This document shows, piece by piece, positions 16,196-24,593 of a stretch of 64,000 bases of DNA; position 1 is the first letter of the stretch, and each line of letters begins with the position of its first letter. Origin of the DNA: Alkalibacterium subtropicum (GTDB lineage: Bacteria > Bacillota > Bacilli > Lactobacillales > Carnobacteriaceae_A). The notes beneath the pieces are model-generated. The model saw only the letters and a program-made list of their open reading frames with translations, searched no databases and was not told the DNA's origin. The position numbers and the translations under genes are program-made. The stretch is taken from NCBI RefSeq assembly GCF_900112455.1, contig NZ_FOLT01000002.1, positions 62,001-126,000 of the forward strand. The letters run 5' to 3'.

Positions 16196-17210
16196 AGTTT
16201 ATCTCCTCCAGTTCGATTCGTTCAGGTCGTTTCGTATTATTGGAAGACAGATCCATCAGCTTGATCATCTGCATAGAAGGTATCGAGTCTTCGATCGTTA
16301 CATAATCATCTGTATCGTTCAGGATACTTTCATAGAAGCGGTCGATCAGATGCATGTGGCCGGCACCGTAATAGAACTTGGAGCCCGGCAGCTTGTCGTC
16401 TTCAATGATCACTTCTTTTCTGCCTTCATCATTGGTGATGTACAACCGGCTGTCTTTGATCGTGAATTTTTCTTTTTCAGTAATGACCTGGATCTCCACA
16501 GACGAATTCTCCGTATAGGCATTCGTCGCATGGAAAAAGGCTTTGACTCCGGATGTAAAGGTAAAGGTCGCGCTGGCCGTATCTTCTACTTCGATATCAT
16601 AGTCAGTCAGGTTAGACAGGACGGCTTTACAGCTCTTCAGATCGCCGCCGATCAGCTGGATGAGGTCCAGTGTATGGATCGACTGATTGATGATCGAACC
16701 ATAGCCTGCTCTGTCTTTCTGACCGCGCCAAGGCTTGGACGTATAGTAAGATTCCGGCCGGAACCAGGTGACCAGTCCTTTGATGGAGGTCACTTCTCCG
16801 ACATCTTCATTTTCAAGTATTTCCATCAGGCGGATAAAGCTGGCATTATAGCGGTTCTGAAAACTGACACAGATCTTTTTGTCAGTCTGCTTCATAACTT
16901 CCAGCTGTTTGAGTGCCTCTTCATAAGTCATCGCCACAGGTTTTTCCAGATAAACATGGACATCGTGTGACACACATTTTTGTGTGATAGGATAATGCAA
17001 GTCATGAGGAAGGCAGAGATGCACAACGTCCAGATTCATTTTTTCAAGCATTCGGTCGACATTGGCAAAAAAAGGTATCTCAGGAAAATTTGAACTGAGT
17101 TCCATATTCGTATCACAGACTGCCACTAATTCACCATAGTCACTGGCATGAATCGCATGAACATGTACCGGCGACACATCGCCCAGACCGATCAATCCTA
17201 CTCTTAACAT
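16182..17210 (-). CDS. Gfo/Idh/MocA-family oxidoreductase
   Basis: A 342-residue NAD(P)-dependent dehydrogenase. It has an N-terminal Rossmann loop VGLIGLGDVSPVH, the catalytic EKPVAMT motif near residue 90, and a C-terminal alpha/beta domain with WFRPESYYTSKPWRG and NQSIHTLDL, whose His is the usual proton relay. These features are canonical for the family, unlike the 14220-15302 paralogue. It lies 35 bp downstream of the third dehydrogenase and overlaps the isomerase gene by 14 bp, so it belongs to the AraC-led operon. It probably oxidises a secondary hydroxyl of a pyranoside or inositol-like substrate; identity unknown. Confidence 0.87.
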   Translation of the reverse strand: MLRVGLIGLGDVSPVHVHAIHASDYGELVAVCDTNMELSSNFPEIPFFANVDRMLEKMNLDVVHLCLPHDLHYPITQKCVSHDVHVYLEKPVAMTYEEALKQLEVMKQTDKKICVSFQNRYNASFIRLMEILENEDVGEVTSIKGLVTWFRPESYYTSKPWRGQKDRAGYGSIINQSIHTLDLIQLIGGDLKSCKAVLSNLTDYDIEVEDTASATFTFTSGVKAFFHATNAYTENSSVEIQVITEKEKFTIKDSRLYITNDEGRKEVIIEDDKLPGSKFYYGAGHMHLIDRFYESILNDTDDYVTIEDSIPSMQMIKLMDLSSNNTKRPERIELEEINYVTS

Positions 17211-17245
17211 AAAACACTCACTTCCCGTTTCGTTTGGCTTATTGA

Positions 17246-18412
17246 CTATTTAGTTTCGAACTTTCCTTCTTCTTTGATGTGCTTGTTCAATTCTTCCAGA
17301 TAAACCTCTTCATTCAGGTCTTTCAGGCTGACTTCTTCGCCAGTCCAGCTTGACAAGTGGATGGCATTGGCCAGTCGTACGCCGTTGATCCCATCAGAAC
17401 CGGGGGCAAGAAGCGGTGTGCCGTCCAGGATATTAGCTGCAAAGTTCTCCAGTACGCCAGAGTGCTGTTCGCCCCAGGAACTTTCAAATTCGATTTTTTC
17501 CTGAGTGTATAACTCATCGGTGTCCATTTGACCCATGAAGAGCTTCTTAACGTCTTCAAAGTCCATTTCTTCACTGAGTTCCTGTTCAGGTTTCTTCAGT
17601 CGAGTCACTGTAGCCACTTGACTGCCGTCTACGACGATCTTACCTTTATCTCCAAGGATCTCGAAACGGTCTGTCCCGACCAGGTCGTGCGTAGCCGTAA
17701 TGAATGTGCCTGTAGCGCCATCACCGTAATCGACAACTGCTGTCACTTCATCTTCAACAGCAATATTGCGACGGAAGCCATAAGACACTTTAGAATACAC
17801 AGATTCCGGCACACCGCAGATCCACTGCCATAAGTCCAGCTGATGCGGTGCCTGGTTGACTAAGACGCCTCCGCCTTCGCCGCCCCAAGTTGCACGCCAT
17901 GCACTTTGATCGTAATAAGGCTGAGGTCTCCACCAGGTCGTAATGATCCAGTTGGTACGGCGGATCTTGCCGATGTCGCCGCTGTCGACGATCTCTTTGA
18001 TTTTCTTGTATAATGGATTGTTACGCTGGTTGAACATGATCCCGAATGTGACTTCCGGCTTGGTCTGAGCGAATTCGTTCAGCTCTTTGACCTGTTTGGT
18101 GTAAACGCCGGCTGGTTTCTCTACTAATGCATGAATGTCGCGTTTCAGTGCTTCGATACCCATTTCCGGATGCAGGTAGTGTGGGACTGTTGTTACAACG
18201 GCATCAACATCGCCGCTCTCCATCATTTCGATATAGTCTTCATAAAATGGAACATCTGGGTAGTCTGATTCAACGACGTCTTTCTTAGACGTGTCGATGT
18301 CGCAGATCGCACCGATCTCCATGTTCGGTACCATACCGTCCTTGATGAACTTGGCATACATACCTCCTTGTGCGCCTAAACCGATAATACCTAATCTTAC
18401 TTTTTTACTCAT
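17246..18412 (-). CDS. Gfo/Idh/MocA-family oxidoreductase
   Basis: A dehydrogenase of about 388 residues with a standard GLGAQGG Rossmann loop, an EKPAGV catalytic motif near residue 97, and WWRPQPYYDQSAWR plus NQAPHQLDLWQW in the substrate domain. The EGGGVLVNQ-x-x-H-x-LDL pattern is typical of enzymes acting on whole sugars. The ATG at 18412 is preferred to the GTG at 18421 because AGGTG lies 6 bases before it. It follows the AraC gene with no gap, so the regulator and the pathway share a transcript. It is the first enzyme gene of the operon and a likely candidate for the initiating oxidation, but its substrate is unknown. Confidence 0.87.
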   Translation of the reverse strand: MSKKVRLGIIGLGAQGGMYAKFIKDGMVPNMEIGAICDIDTSKKDVVESDYPDVPFYEDYIEMMESGDVDAVVTTVPHYLHPEMGIEALKRDIHALVEKPAGVYTKQVKELNEFAQTKPEVTFGIMFNQRNNPLYKKIKEIVDSGDIGKIRRTNWIITTWWRPQPYYDQSAWRATWGGEGGGVLVNQAPHQLDLWQWICGVPESVYSKVSYGFRRNIAVEDEVTAVVDYGDGATGTFITATHDLVGTDRFEILGDKGKIVVDGSQVATVTRLKKPEQELSEEMDFEDVKKLFMGQMDTDELYTQEKIEFESSWGEQHSGVLENFAANILDGTPLLAPGSDGINGVRLANAIHLSSWTGEEVSLKDLNEEVYLEELNKHIKEEGKFETK

Positions 18413-18421
18413 TCCATTCAC

Positions 18422-19324
18422 CTATTCCCTTTCAGTTATGATCTTTTTTTTGTATTGTTTTGGAGTCATTCCCGTTCTTTTCTTGAAAAAGCGATTAAAA
18501 TGGGCATCGCTTTCAAATCCGCATTCCAGCGCGCATTCCTTGATCGTCGACTCAAGCGGAGCCAGACCCATGTAGGCTTTAGCCTGAATCAGCCGATAGT
18601 TCATCAGATATTCCATCACCGTATAGCCTGTGACCTCTTTGAACAGGTGCGAAACGTATGACTCGCTTAAATTAAGTGCTTGGGCTATGCCCTTTATGGT
18701 CATCTTCTGATTAAAATGCTGCTGGACATAAGAAGCGATCTCTTCCGCCATTATGGCTTTGTCTGTCTTGGCGAAACTGTCTTTCATCACATCCGACTTC
18801 TCTGAACGATAAACTTTCATCAGCAGATAAAGCAGGGTGATCCTGCCATCAGCTTCATCCACCCCGGACTGTTCGCTCTGAGTGATATGGCTCAGCTTTT
18901 CGATCAGGGAGATGACTTCATTCAAGTCTTCCTGCTTGTCGAAGGTGAATATCCTGTGGTGAAACGCTTTAAAATAATCGAGAAGATACGAAGAGTTACT
19001 GCCGGCTATTAAATCCTCGAGCCACTTCGGGTCAAAGTGAATATGACTTCTGACGTACTCTTTCTCGTTCCCGGTCACTTGAACTTTATGCAGCTCCGTC
19101 CCATCAAGCAGGATGACCATCCCAGGATGAAGTTCGACTATCTGGTTATTGATAAGATACTGTCCTTTTCCTTCCTGAAGAACGTAAACTTCGAACTGCT
19201 GATGGGAGTGAAACTCATACGGAATCGCTAAACCCTTTACATTTGCCTGTGCAATAAGGTCAGGGGCGAAACTGAAATGCTCCTCCTTTTTTGGATACCC
19301 TTTCATTATAGAGTTTTTCTTCAT
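18422..19324 (-). CDS. AraC-family regulator with cupin sensor domain
   Basis: About 300 residues. An N-terminal cupin-like effector domain (ELHPGMVILLDGTELHKV, histidine-rich) is followed by a dimerisation region and a C-terminal double helix-turn-helix. LNLSESYVSHLFKEVTGY is the first and ECGFESDAHFNRFFKKRTGM the second recognition unit, ending with the usual TPKQYK. It is the promoter-proximal gene of the dehydrogenase/isomerase operon and very likely activates it in response to a sugar ligand. The second of two nearby ATGs (19324) is chosen over 19333 because AGAGG is only 2 bases from the first; this choice is not firm. Confidence 0.88.
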   Translation of the reverse strand: MKKNSIMKGYPKKEEHFSFAPDLIAQANVKGLAIPYEFHSHQQFEVYVLQEGKGQYLINNQIVELHPGMVILLDGTELHKVQVTGNEKEYVRSHIHFDPKWLEDLIAGSNSSYLLDYFKAFHHRIFTFDKQEDLNEVISLIEKLSHITQSEQSGVDEADGRITLLYLLMKVYRSEKSDVMKDSFAKTDKAIMAEEIASYVQQHFNQKMTIKGIAQALNLSESYVSHLFKEVTGYTVMEYLMNYRLIQAKAYMGLAPLESTIKECALECGFESDAHFNRFFKKRTGMTPKQYKKKIITERE

Positions 19325-19413
19325 GATTATCATTGCCTCTTTCTGTAAACATTTCTATGTAAAATTGACTGAAACTGCTTTTATCATACGGGAAGCACTG
19401 AATGGGTGCAAGG

Positions 19414-19470
19414 AAAAAGAGCAGAAAAGGAGGTGAACTTAGATCGTTCAACTTCCTTTCTGCTCTTTTT
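19414..19470 (-). terminator. Bidirectional-looking terminator after the DUF2207 gene
   Basis: Stem of over 20 bp between AAAAAGAGCAGAAA-AGGAGG-type and complementary arms, about 30 bp past the stop at 19500, with T-runs on both sides. It separates the DUF2207 gene from the AraC operon. Confidence 0.85.
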
Positions 19471-19499
19471 TTCTACTGATCAAACGGACAGGTGCCCGC

Positions 19500-21209
19500 T
19501 TAGCGGACACCTCCGCCTCCGCCTCCGATCGCGCCGCCGCCACCGCCGATCGACGTCGGACCAACCGTGCCGCTTGTATGAGTATAGCCGCCATTGGACA
19601 ATCCGGTATGCACGCTGGTCGACATCATATGAAGCCCATAATAGCCTGTGTAAAAATAAGGAAGACCATCGATTTCTTGAGTCTGCCATTCAGGTACAAC
19701 CTCTTCCAACTGGCTGATCAGGTCCTCTTCTTTACCGTAGAGGCTTGCCCAAATCAGAAAATCTTTTTCTTCAATAAGCTGACGGTAAGAAAGAGAGGGG
19801 TCCTTTTTCAGCGCATTGATATGATTTTCAAACTGGGTCAACCGATCGTACAACTTCTGCCCTTTTTTAGTGATACCCAGAAAGGGCAGCTTCATTGTCA
19901 TGAATCTCAGCGTTTTCTCTTTCAGATAGCCTTCTTTAACCAGTACAGCCTGCGATTCATCCATCAGGCTTTGCTGAAGCGCCTGAAGGTCTTTCCCATT
20001 CTTTTCTGCCCAGCTCGTCATTTCTTCATTCGTCAGCTGATTCTTGTCATCCGCTGCTTTCATGAAAATCTCCCACAGTTCCAGTTCGAAATGGGACGTA
20101 TTCAGACTGTTCTCTCTTTTTTTCCGGAAAGTGTGTGGAGCGAAGGTCAAGACTGTTGTTTCTGCATCAGCTGACTCATCTGCTTCTGTTTGAATTGACA
20201 CAAGTTTCTCTTTTGACCATTTAAGTAAATAGGCAAAGATATACTGTTCATAGGTCCCTTTTTGAAGCTGCTGCAGGAAGAAGGCAATATCCGTCAGTTC
20301 CCCGTCTTTGTAAGGGATCGCAGTGAACATCAGCCCCTTGTTGCGCTTGCGCTGTGCATGGGCTGACGGGACTTTTCCCTGTTCTTTTTTCTTGGCATCG
20401 ATTTTATACAAAGCAAAGACAAAAGCGAGAAAACCGGCAACGATAAAAGCGAGGGCTGTCACAAGCACGGAACTGTCAAAAGTCCCCTCGCCGCCCCGGC
20501 TGGTTTCCGCCTCAGCGCGTTCGATCTGTTCTTCCAGCGTTTCATCGACATAATAAGAAGGTATGAACGGATCATTTAAAAACTGCATCAAGATTGCTAC
20601 CGGCCGGTCTTCTTCGACCCCGCCTTCTGAAGTTGAGCGCAGGACGCCGTCCACCAGATCCACTTGTCCTTCATATCCAAAACCATAGAGGCGGGTATCT
20701 TCTTCAGAAAAAGGCTGTGGCCCACCTATTTCAATAAAAAGATTTTCCGGTTCAAGGTCACCAAAAGTGTTGAAATCCCAGAACAGAGCCTGCCCATCAT
20801 TCAACTGTCTCACTACATTAGCGACAGTATAAGACAGTGTATACGACTGCTCGCCGTATGCTTCTATTCCCCAGACAAGTTCGACACCTTCTCTGGTTTG
20901 GATCACTCCATAAGTGCCGGCCTTTTCTTCTCGAGATAAATCAGAATCCCAGTCCTCGACTTCCCTCAAACCATCCACTTGAAAATCAAGAACTTCCAGT
21001 CCATCTTCCTCATTGATGACGATATAAAGTTCCGTGCCGCTTTCCAGGACAATGTCTCTCTGTTCCGTGATGATACCGGTCCCGTTCTCAAGCAGCTCGA
21101 CCGATACACGCATCTCAGTCATTTCATTTTCCTGAGCATGAACAGTCCCACTGACAATTACTGAGCTGAATAATACAACCAGCAACCAACCTACCCAACT
21201 TTTTTTCAT
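19500..21209 (-). CDS. DUF2207 membrane protein with glycine-rich tail
   Basis: About 569 residues. The ATG at 21209 is chosen because GGAGG lies 8 bases before it. A signal-type hydrophobic start (SWVGWLLVVLFSSVIVSGTVHAQ) is followed by an extracellular DUF2207 domain to ~residue 225. One transmembrane segment (VLVTALAFIVAGFLAFVFAL) comes next, then a long cytoplasmic region. The protein ends in a Gly-rich tail (SIGGGGGAIGGGGGG) usual for this YciQ-like family. Function is unknown in the family. It stands as a single gene between the small 21312 ORF and a terminator. Confidence 0.82.
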   Translation of the reverse strand: MKKSWVGWLLVVLFSSVIVSGTVHAQENEMTEMRVSVELLENGTGIITEQRDIVLESGTELYIVINEEDGLEVLDFQVDGLREVEDWDSDLSREEKAGTYGVIQTREGVELVWGIEAYGEQSYTLSYTVANVVRQLNDGQALFWDFNTFGDLEPENLFIEIGGPQPFSEEDTRLYGFGYEGQVDLVDGVLRSTSEGGVEEDRPVAILMQFLNDPFIPSYYVDETLEEQIERAEAETSRGGEGTFDSSVLVTALAFIVAGFLAFVFALYKIDAKKKEQGKVPSAHAQRKRNKGLMFTAIPYKDGELTDIAFFLQQLQKGTYEQYIFAYLLKWSKEKLVSIQTEADESADAETTVLTFAPHTFRKKRENSLNTSHFELELWEIFMKAADDKNQLTNEEMTSWAEKNGKDLQALQQSLMDESQAVLVKEGYLKEKTLRFMTMKLPFLGITKKGQKLYDRLTQFENHINALKKDPSLSYRQLIEEKDFLIWASLYGKEEDLISQLEEVVPEWQTQEIDGLPYFYTGYYGLHMMSTSVHTGLSNGGYTHTSGTVGPTSIGGGGGAIGGGGGGVR

Positions 21210-21311
21210 TAGTACGTCCTCCATTTTTTACTCTTGTTACCAGTATATAAAAGACAGGTCTGAATGATAACGGTCTTAGGACTGATTTTTCATTTTGTCA
21301 GTTATAAATGC

Positions 21312-21494
21312 TTAAATATTCCAGTTTCCAGGGCTCCAGAGTGTTCCGTCCAGTTCTCCCTGGAGCTGTCCTCTCCGTTTTTCCTGTTCTTCGAGCAAAG
21401 CGATCGTCGCCTGAAGCAGCGCTTTCTGCTTGTAGTCCCGACTGTCACTTTCCAGCTGTTCCAGCTGTTTTATCAGCCACTGATTCTCTTGCAT
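21312..21494 (-). CDS. Small helical protein, 60 residues, unknown function
   Basis: Begins MQENQWLIKQLEQLE and is strongly charged and heptad-like through residue ~50, suggesting a short coiled coil, then ends DGTLWSPGNWNI. AGAGGGA lies a few bases before the ATG, and it starts 18 bp after the stop of the flavodoxin-fold oxidoreductase, so it is probably the second gene of that transcript. Trp- and Pro-rich ends on small coiled coils suggest a binding site, but I do not recognise the family. The good ribosome site and operon position argue that it is real. Confidence 0.6.
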   Translation of the reverse strand: MQENQWLIKQLEQLESDSRDYKQKALLQATIALLEEQEKRRGQLQGELDGTLWSPGNWNI

Positions 21495-21512
21495 GCTATC
21501 CCTCTTCTTCCT

Positions 21513-22211
21513 TTATACATCGTAGTTGTCGATATGCAGACGCAGCTCGTCCAGTTCCATCCGGTTGTCTTCAATCGCCTCCGCAGCCGCTTCAAGAACG
21601 AATGCGGCACCTTCAGTCGGCAAGGTTTCTTTCGATGTCTTTGCCAGCTGGTCGAGCACCCAGTCTTCCTTTCTCTTCAATGATATGGGCTGAGGCAGAC
21701 TGATATACTGCTGATAGGCGATAAGCAGTGCTTTTTTCTCTGGCTCCGTCAAATAAGGAAATTGAAAAATCGTCAAAGGTTTCAGATATGTCATCCCAGT
21801 CTTTTTAGCCATGGCCTGGTAGGGTTTGGTGAGTTCACTGATAGAGAAACCTTCCTCCCCACCTGTCTGGTATTCTTTCTCAGGCAGGCCAATGATCAGG
21901 ACAAGACCGAATTCTTTGCCGTGAAGTTTGGTCCCGCGATAGCCGAACGCAAAATGATCCGTCAAGACGTCATCCTGCCATTTCTTTAACAGCGGCGGCG
22001 AGGAGTACCAGTAAAACGGAAACTGAAAAAGGATCCGATCATGTTCGCGAAGGAGTGCCTGTTCTTTTTCCAGGTCGATTTCACCTTCAGGATAGGTTTG
22101 TTCAAGTACGTGTAGAGTGATCTCTCCATCGTCCGGCAATGACTGAATCAGGAATTGCTGACTGCCCGATTCTTCAACCGTCGGGTGAGAGACAATAATC
22201 AAAGTTTTCAA
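21513..22211 (-). CDS. NAD(P)H-dependent oxidoreductase, flavodoxin-like fold
   Basis: A 232-residue quinone or nitro reductase of the YwrO/KefF type that uses FMN. TLIIVSHPTVEESGSQ binds the FMN phosphate, LFQFPFYWYSSPPLLKKWQDDVL forms the active-site wall, and TGGEEGFSISELTKPYQA follows. The TTG at 22211 is chosen: AAGGAG lies 7 bases before it, and the protein then starts directly at the flavodoxin strand, whereas the longer frame adds 14 unrelated residues. The C-terminal ~50 residues (PISLKRKEDWVLDQLAK onwards) extend past the usual fold and have no obvious motif. Likely soluble, in redox detoxification. Confidence 0.85.
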   Translation of the reverse strand: MKTLIIVSHPTVEESGSQQFLIQSLPDDGEITLHVLEQTYPEGEIDLEKEQALLREHDRILFQFPFYWYSSPPLLKKWQDDVLTDHFAFGYRGTKLHGKEFGLVLIIGLPEKEYQTGGEEGFSISELTKPYQAMAKKTGMTYLKPLTIFQFPYLTEPEKKALLIAYQQYISLPQPISLKRKEDWVLDQLAKTSKETLPTEGAAFVLEAAAEAIEDNRMELDELRLHIDNYDV

Positions 22212-22327
22212 AGTAATTCTCCTTGTATATCTGATTAGTCTTTTATTAAGCAACTTAAGTATACCAAATCTATATTAGAGAAGTGAATCATTAGAAGTCG
22301 CCTGGCAAAAGAGATTTATAAACAGAC

Positions 22328-22369
22328 CAAACCGGAAGGCCCCATAAATGAACAGGACTTTCCGGTTTG
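22328..22369. terminator. Hairpin, possible terminator
   Basis: CAAACCGGAA (22328-22337) pairs with TTCCGGTTTG (22360-22369). T-rich sequence follows on the plus strand and more weakly on the minus strand. It lies between the 52-bp repeat array and the oxidoreductase promoter region, so it may stop read-through from the minus-strand genes further right. Confidence 0.4.
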
Positions 22370-22438
22370 TTCCTTTTGATACGTCATTTTGATTTTTCGT
22401 AAATTTACTGCTTTAGAATCGATTTTTTATGGAAAAAT

Positions 22439-22883
22439 GTCGACTCAGGAAGGTCAGTATGAGTGGGTATGACATCCTCGGCCCAGAAATGTTCACTCGC
22501 GAAACTCCGCTTGCCTGAGTGCGACATTTCTGTTCTCAAACTGTTCACTCGCGAGTCTCCGCTTCCCTGAGTGCGACATTTCTGTTTCCAAACTGTTCAC
22601 TCGCGAGTCTCCGCTTGCCTGAGTACGACATTTCTGTTCTCAAACTGTTCACTCGCGAAACTCCGCTTGCCTGAGTGCGATATTTCTGTTCTCAAACTGT
22701 TCACTCGCGAGTCTCCGCTTGCCTGAGTACGACATTTCTGTTCTCAAACTGTTCACTCGCGAGTCTCCGCCTGCCTGAGTGCGACATTTCTGTTCTCAAA
22801 CTGTTCACTCGCGAGTCTCCGCTTGCCTGAGTGCGACATTTCTGTTCCCAAACCGACTGATTCACGCATTCTACATATAAAAA
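22439..22883. repeat. 52-bp tandem hairpin array, locus A (7 near-identical units)
   Basis: The 925-bp gene-free stretch 22212-23136 holds this array. GTTCACTC begins at 22491, 22543, 22595, 22647, 22699, 22751 and 22803, exactly 52 bp apart. A degraded unit starts at 22439 (GTCGACTC) and a partial one near 22855. Within each unit AAACTGTTCACTC and GAGTGCGACATTT form an imperfect inverted repeat around a central CGCTTGCCT region. Units differ by only 1-4 bases and are contiguous with no unique spacers. The array ends at ATTCTACATATAAAAA (22868-22883), a string also found beside array C. Nothing recognisable fills the rest of the stretch to 23136. Confidence 0.9.
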
Positions 22884-23136
22884 TTAAGTACTTTTTCTCC
22901 GTAAGACAGGCCCCGCGTACTTTCCTTATGCGGCCTCGTCGTTTTCTTTCTGGAATGACAAGCTCAGCTGGTTTCTTATCGTGACTTTGTCTTTTTCACT
23001 CTGAGAAAACATAATCTCGGCATAGAAAGAGGTGCGTTTGTTCTCTGCGCTTTAAACAATCAGAAAAATAAAGCAATACAGTTCTGTTCCTGCTGACAGG
23101 ATGATCCGTCTCAGTCAGCACAGTACCTCTTAAGAA

Positions 23137-23727
23137 TCAGTAGCCCACACTTAGCATCCACTCGTGGATCACTTTTGCTGTTTGGGAAGCTTTCAGTGAG
23201 GTGTTATTTATTTTTATATAGTTGACGAACGGGAGTCGCTTTTCAACTTCCCCCTCATAAGAATTCAAGCGGTGACTCCTGGAACTTTCCAGGAGTTCGT
23301 TTCTTGAGAAGGCAATATCCCGTTTGGATGGTTTGGCAGACAGCCGTTCTTCATGCGTGTTGCGTTTCAGTCGTTCTTCCAGATCAGCCTCTAATTCGAT
23401 AAAATAAACACGACCCTGGGCGTGTTTGAACAGCTCGATCCAGCTTTCCATCACTTTCCAGTCATTGTCCAGATCAAAGCCGGCCACGACCGTAAAGATG
23501 ATCCCTTTGGCTGCATTCGTCTCTTCATTAGAGGTGAACGCCTTGAACAAATCGAGCCGGACCTTTTCGGACAACTGAAAGGTGTCTGATGTGTAGCCTA
23601 AAAACCGGGCAAATAAATCTATGGTCTGGTGATTGAATAAGAGCTCCGCATCGATCAGTTTCTCCAGCTCCAGTCCGACTGTCATTTTCCCTACTGCTTG
23701 TGGTCCTACGATCAAAATCAGTTCCAT
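23137..23727 (-). CDS. P-loop AAA-type ATPase / nucleotide kinase-like protein
   Basis: A 196-residue single-domain P-loop protein. The Walker A loop GPQAVGKMT is at residues 8-16, after the first strand (MELILIV), as in shikimate and adenylate kinase folds. A later YFIELEADLEERLKRNTHEERLS segment resembles the lid arginines of small kinases. Homologues are usually annotated only as AAA family ATPases. No other catalytic domain is visible. A G-rich site precedes the ATG. It is 19 bp downstream of the thioesterase gene, so the two are probably cotranscribed. Phosphate acceptor unknown. Confidence 0.75.
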   Translation of the reverse strand: MELILIVGPQAVGKMTVGLELEKLIDAELLFNHQTIDLFARFLGYTSDTFQLSEKVRLDLFKAFTSNEETNAAKGIIFTVVAGFDLDNDWKVMESWIELFKHAQGRVYFIELEADLEERLKRNTHEERLSAKPSKRDIAFSRNELLESSRSHRLNSYEGEVEKRLPFVNYIKINNTSLKASQTAKVIHEWMLSVGY

Positions 23728-23746
23728 CTCCCGCCCCCCTTCTCTT

Positions 23747-24163
23747 TTATTCTCTGACCATCCCGTTGAACAAGTTGTAGAGTTCCTTATGTTTGCGTTT
23801 CAGTGACAGCGGGCGATAGGTCGCCTTGTCCAGAAACGCATGCTTTGTTTCTCCCAAAGCACGGACAGCCTGAGTTTTCTGATCTCTTACCACATAAGCC
23901 ACGATCAGCTTGACACCGCTGAACTGCTTGACTGTGGCTTCGATCTCTACCGTTTCACCGTAGCGCGACATGGTCTTGTATTCTGCATTCACGCCCAGCA
24001 CAGGAATGACAATACCCTCATCTTCCATCCGCTGATAGCTGAAGCCGATCTTGTCCATCAAATGCGTACGGGCTTCTTCAAACCATCTTATGTAATTGGA
24101 ATGATGCACGATCTGCATCTGATCTGTTTCGTAATAATGTACTTTATGCCTGTAAATATCCAT
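23747..24163 (-). CDS. Acyl-CoA thioesterase, YbgC/FadM-type hotdog fold
   Basis: A 138-residue 4-hydroxybenzoyl-CoA-thioesterase-like protein. The family motif appears at residues ~11-29 as YETDQMQIVHHSNYIRWFEEAR, including the catalytic Asp and the HSNY segment. The expected second strand region (YKTMSRYGETVEIEATV) follows. It hydrolyses short or branched acyl-CoA thioesters in the cytosol. GGGGATG lies before the ATG. It starts the transcript that continues into the P-loop protein and is divergent from the small membrane gene at 24293. Confidence 0.88.
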   Translation of the reverse strand: MDIYRHKVHYYETDQMQIVHHSNYIRWFEEARTHLMDKIGFSYQRMEDEGIVIPVLGVNAEYKTMSRYGETVEIEATVKQFSGVKLIVAYVVRDQKTQAVRALGETKHAFLDKATYRPLSLKRKHKELYNLFNGMVRE

Positions 24164-24292
24164 TACAGCATCCCCTAACTTTTATATATTATTGCATCCT
24201 AGTGTAGCACAAAACGGGTCTTTTATGGTAAAATTTACAGTGAGAATGATTTGTGTAACTTATCACTATCAAAAGGTAAGGAGGCGAAAAGA

Positions 24293-24496
24293 ATGAATAC
24301 AATGGGAACAATTATAGGCTGGGTAGCGATCCTTGCTGCCATCGTCGGTTTTTTCTGGCAGGCAACGATCATGTCGATCGTCGCTATCGTGTTAGGTATT
24401 ATCGGTTTCTTCTTGAAAGCAGACACCAAGCAAATGAACATCACTGCGGTGGGATTGGCAATTATTGCACTGCTTTTCGACAGTGTTTCTTATTAA
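24293..24496 (+). CDS. Small hydrophobic membrane protein, 67 residues
   Basis: Begins MNTMGTIIGWVAILAAIV and holds two to three hydrophobic segments separated by short charged turns (KADTKQ). The ATG at 24293 is chosen because AAGGAGG lies 8 bases before it; the longer frame starting at 24251 has no such site. It is divergently oriented from the thioesterase gene and ends 10 bp before a good terminator, so it is a single-gene transcript. The family (often called DUF308-like or unknown) carries no catalytic motif. Function unknown, location the cytoplasmic membrane. Confidence 0.75.
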   Translation: MNTMGTIIGWVAILAAIVGFFWQATIMSIVAIVLGIIGFFLKADTKQMNITAVGLAIIALLFDSVSY

Positions 24497-24506
24497 TTCA
24501 TATACA

Positions 24507-24547
24507 AACGGCACAGTCTCTAAACTGACTCTGCCGTTATTTTTATG
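24507..24547 (+). terminator. Rho-independent terminator after the small membrane gene
   Basis: AACGGCACAGTC pairs with GACTCTGCCGTT (one mismatch) and is followed by ATTTTTATG on the plus strand. Confidence 0.85.
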
Positions 24548-24593
24548 TTCAGGTAAGAAAAAGGTTATTTAAAACGGTTTTTGGCATACTTTC

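Noticed and set aside
22439-22883. CRISPR array
   Set aside because: The units are contiguous 52-bp copies with no unique spacers, and no cas genes are present in the window.
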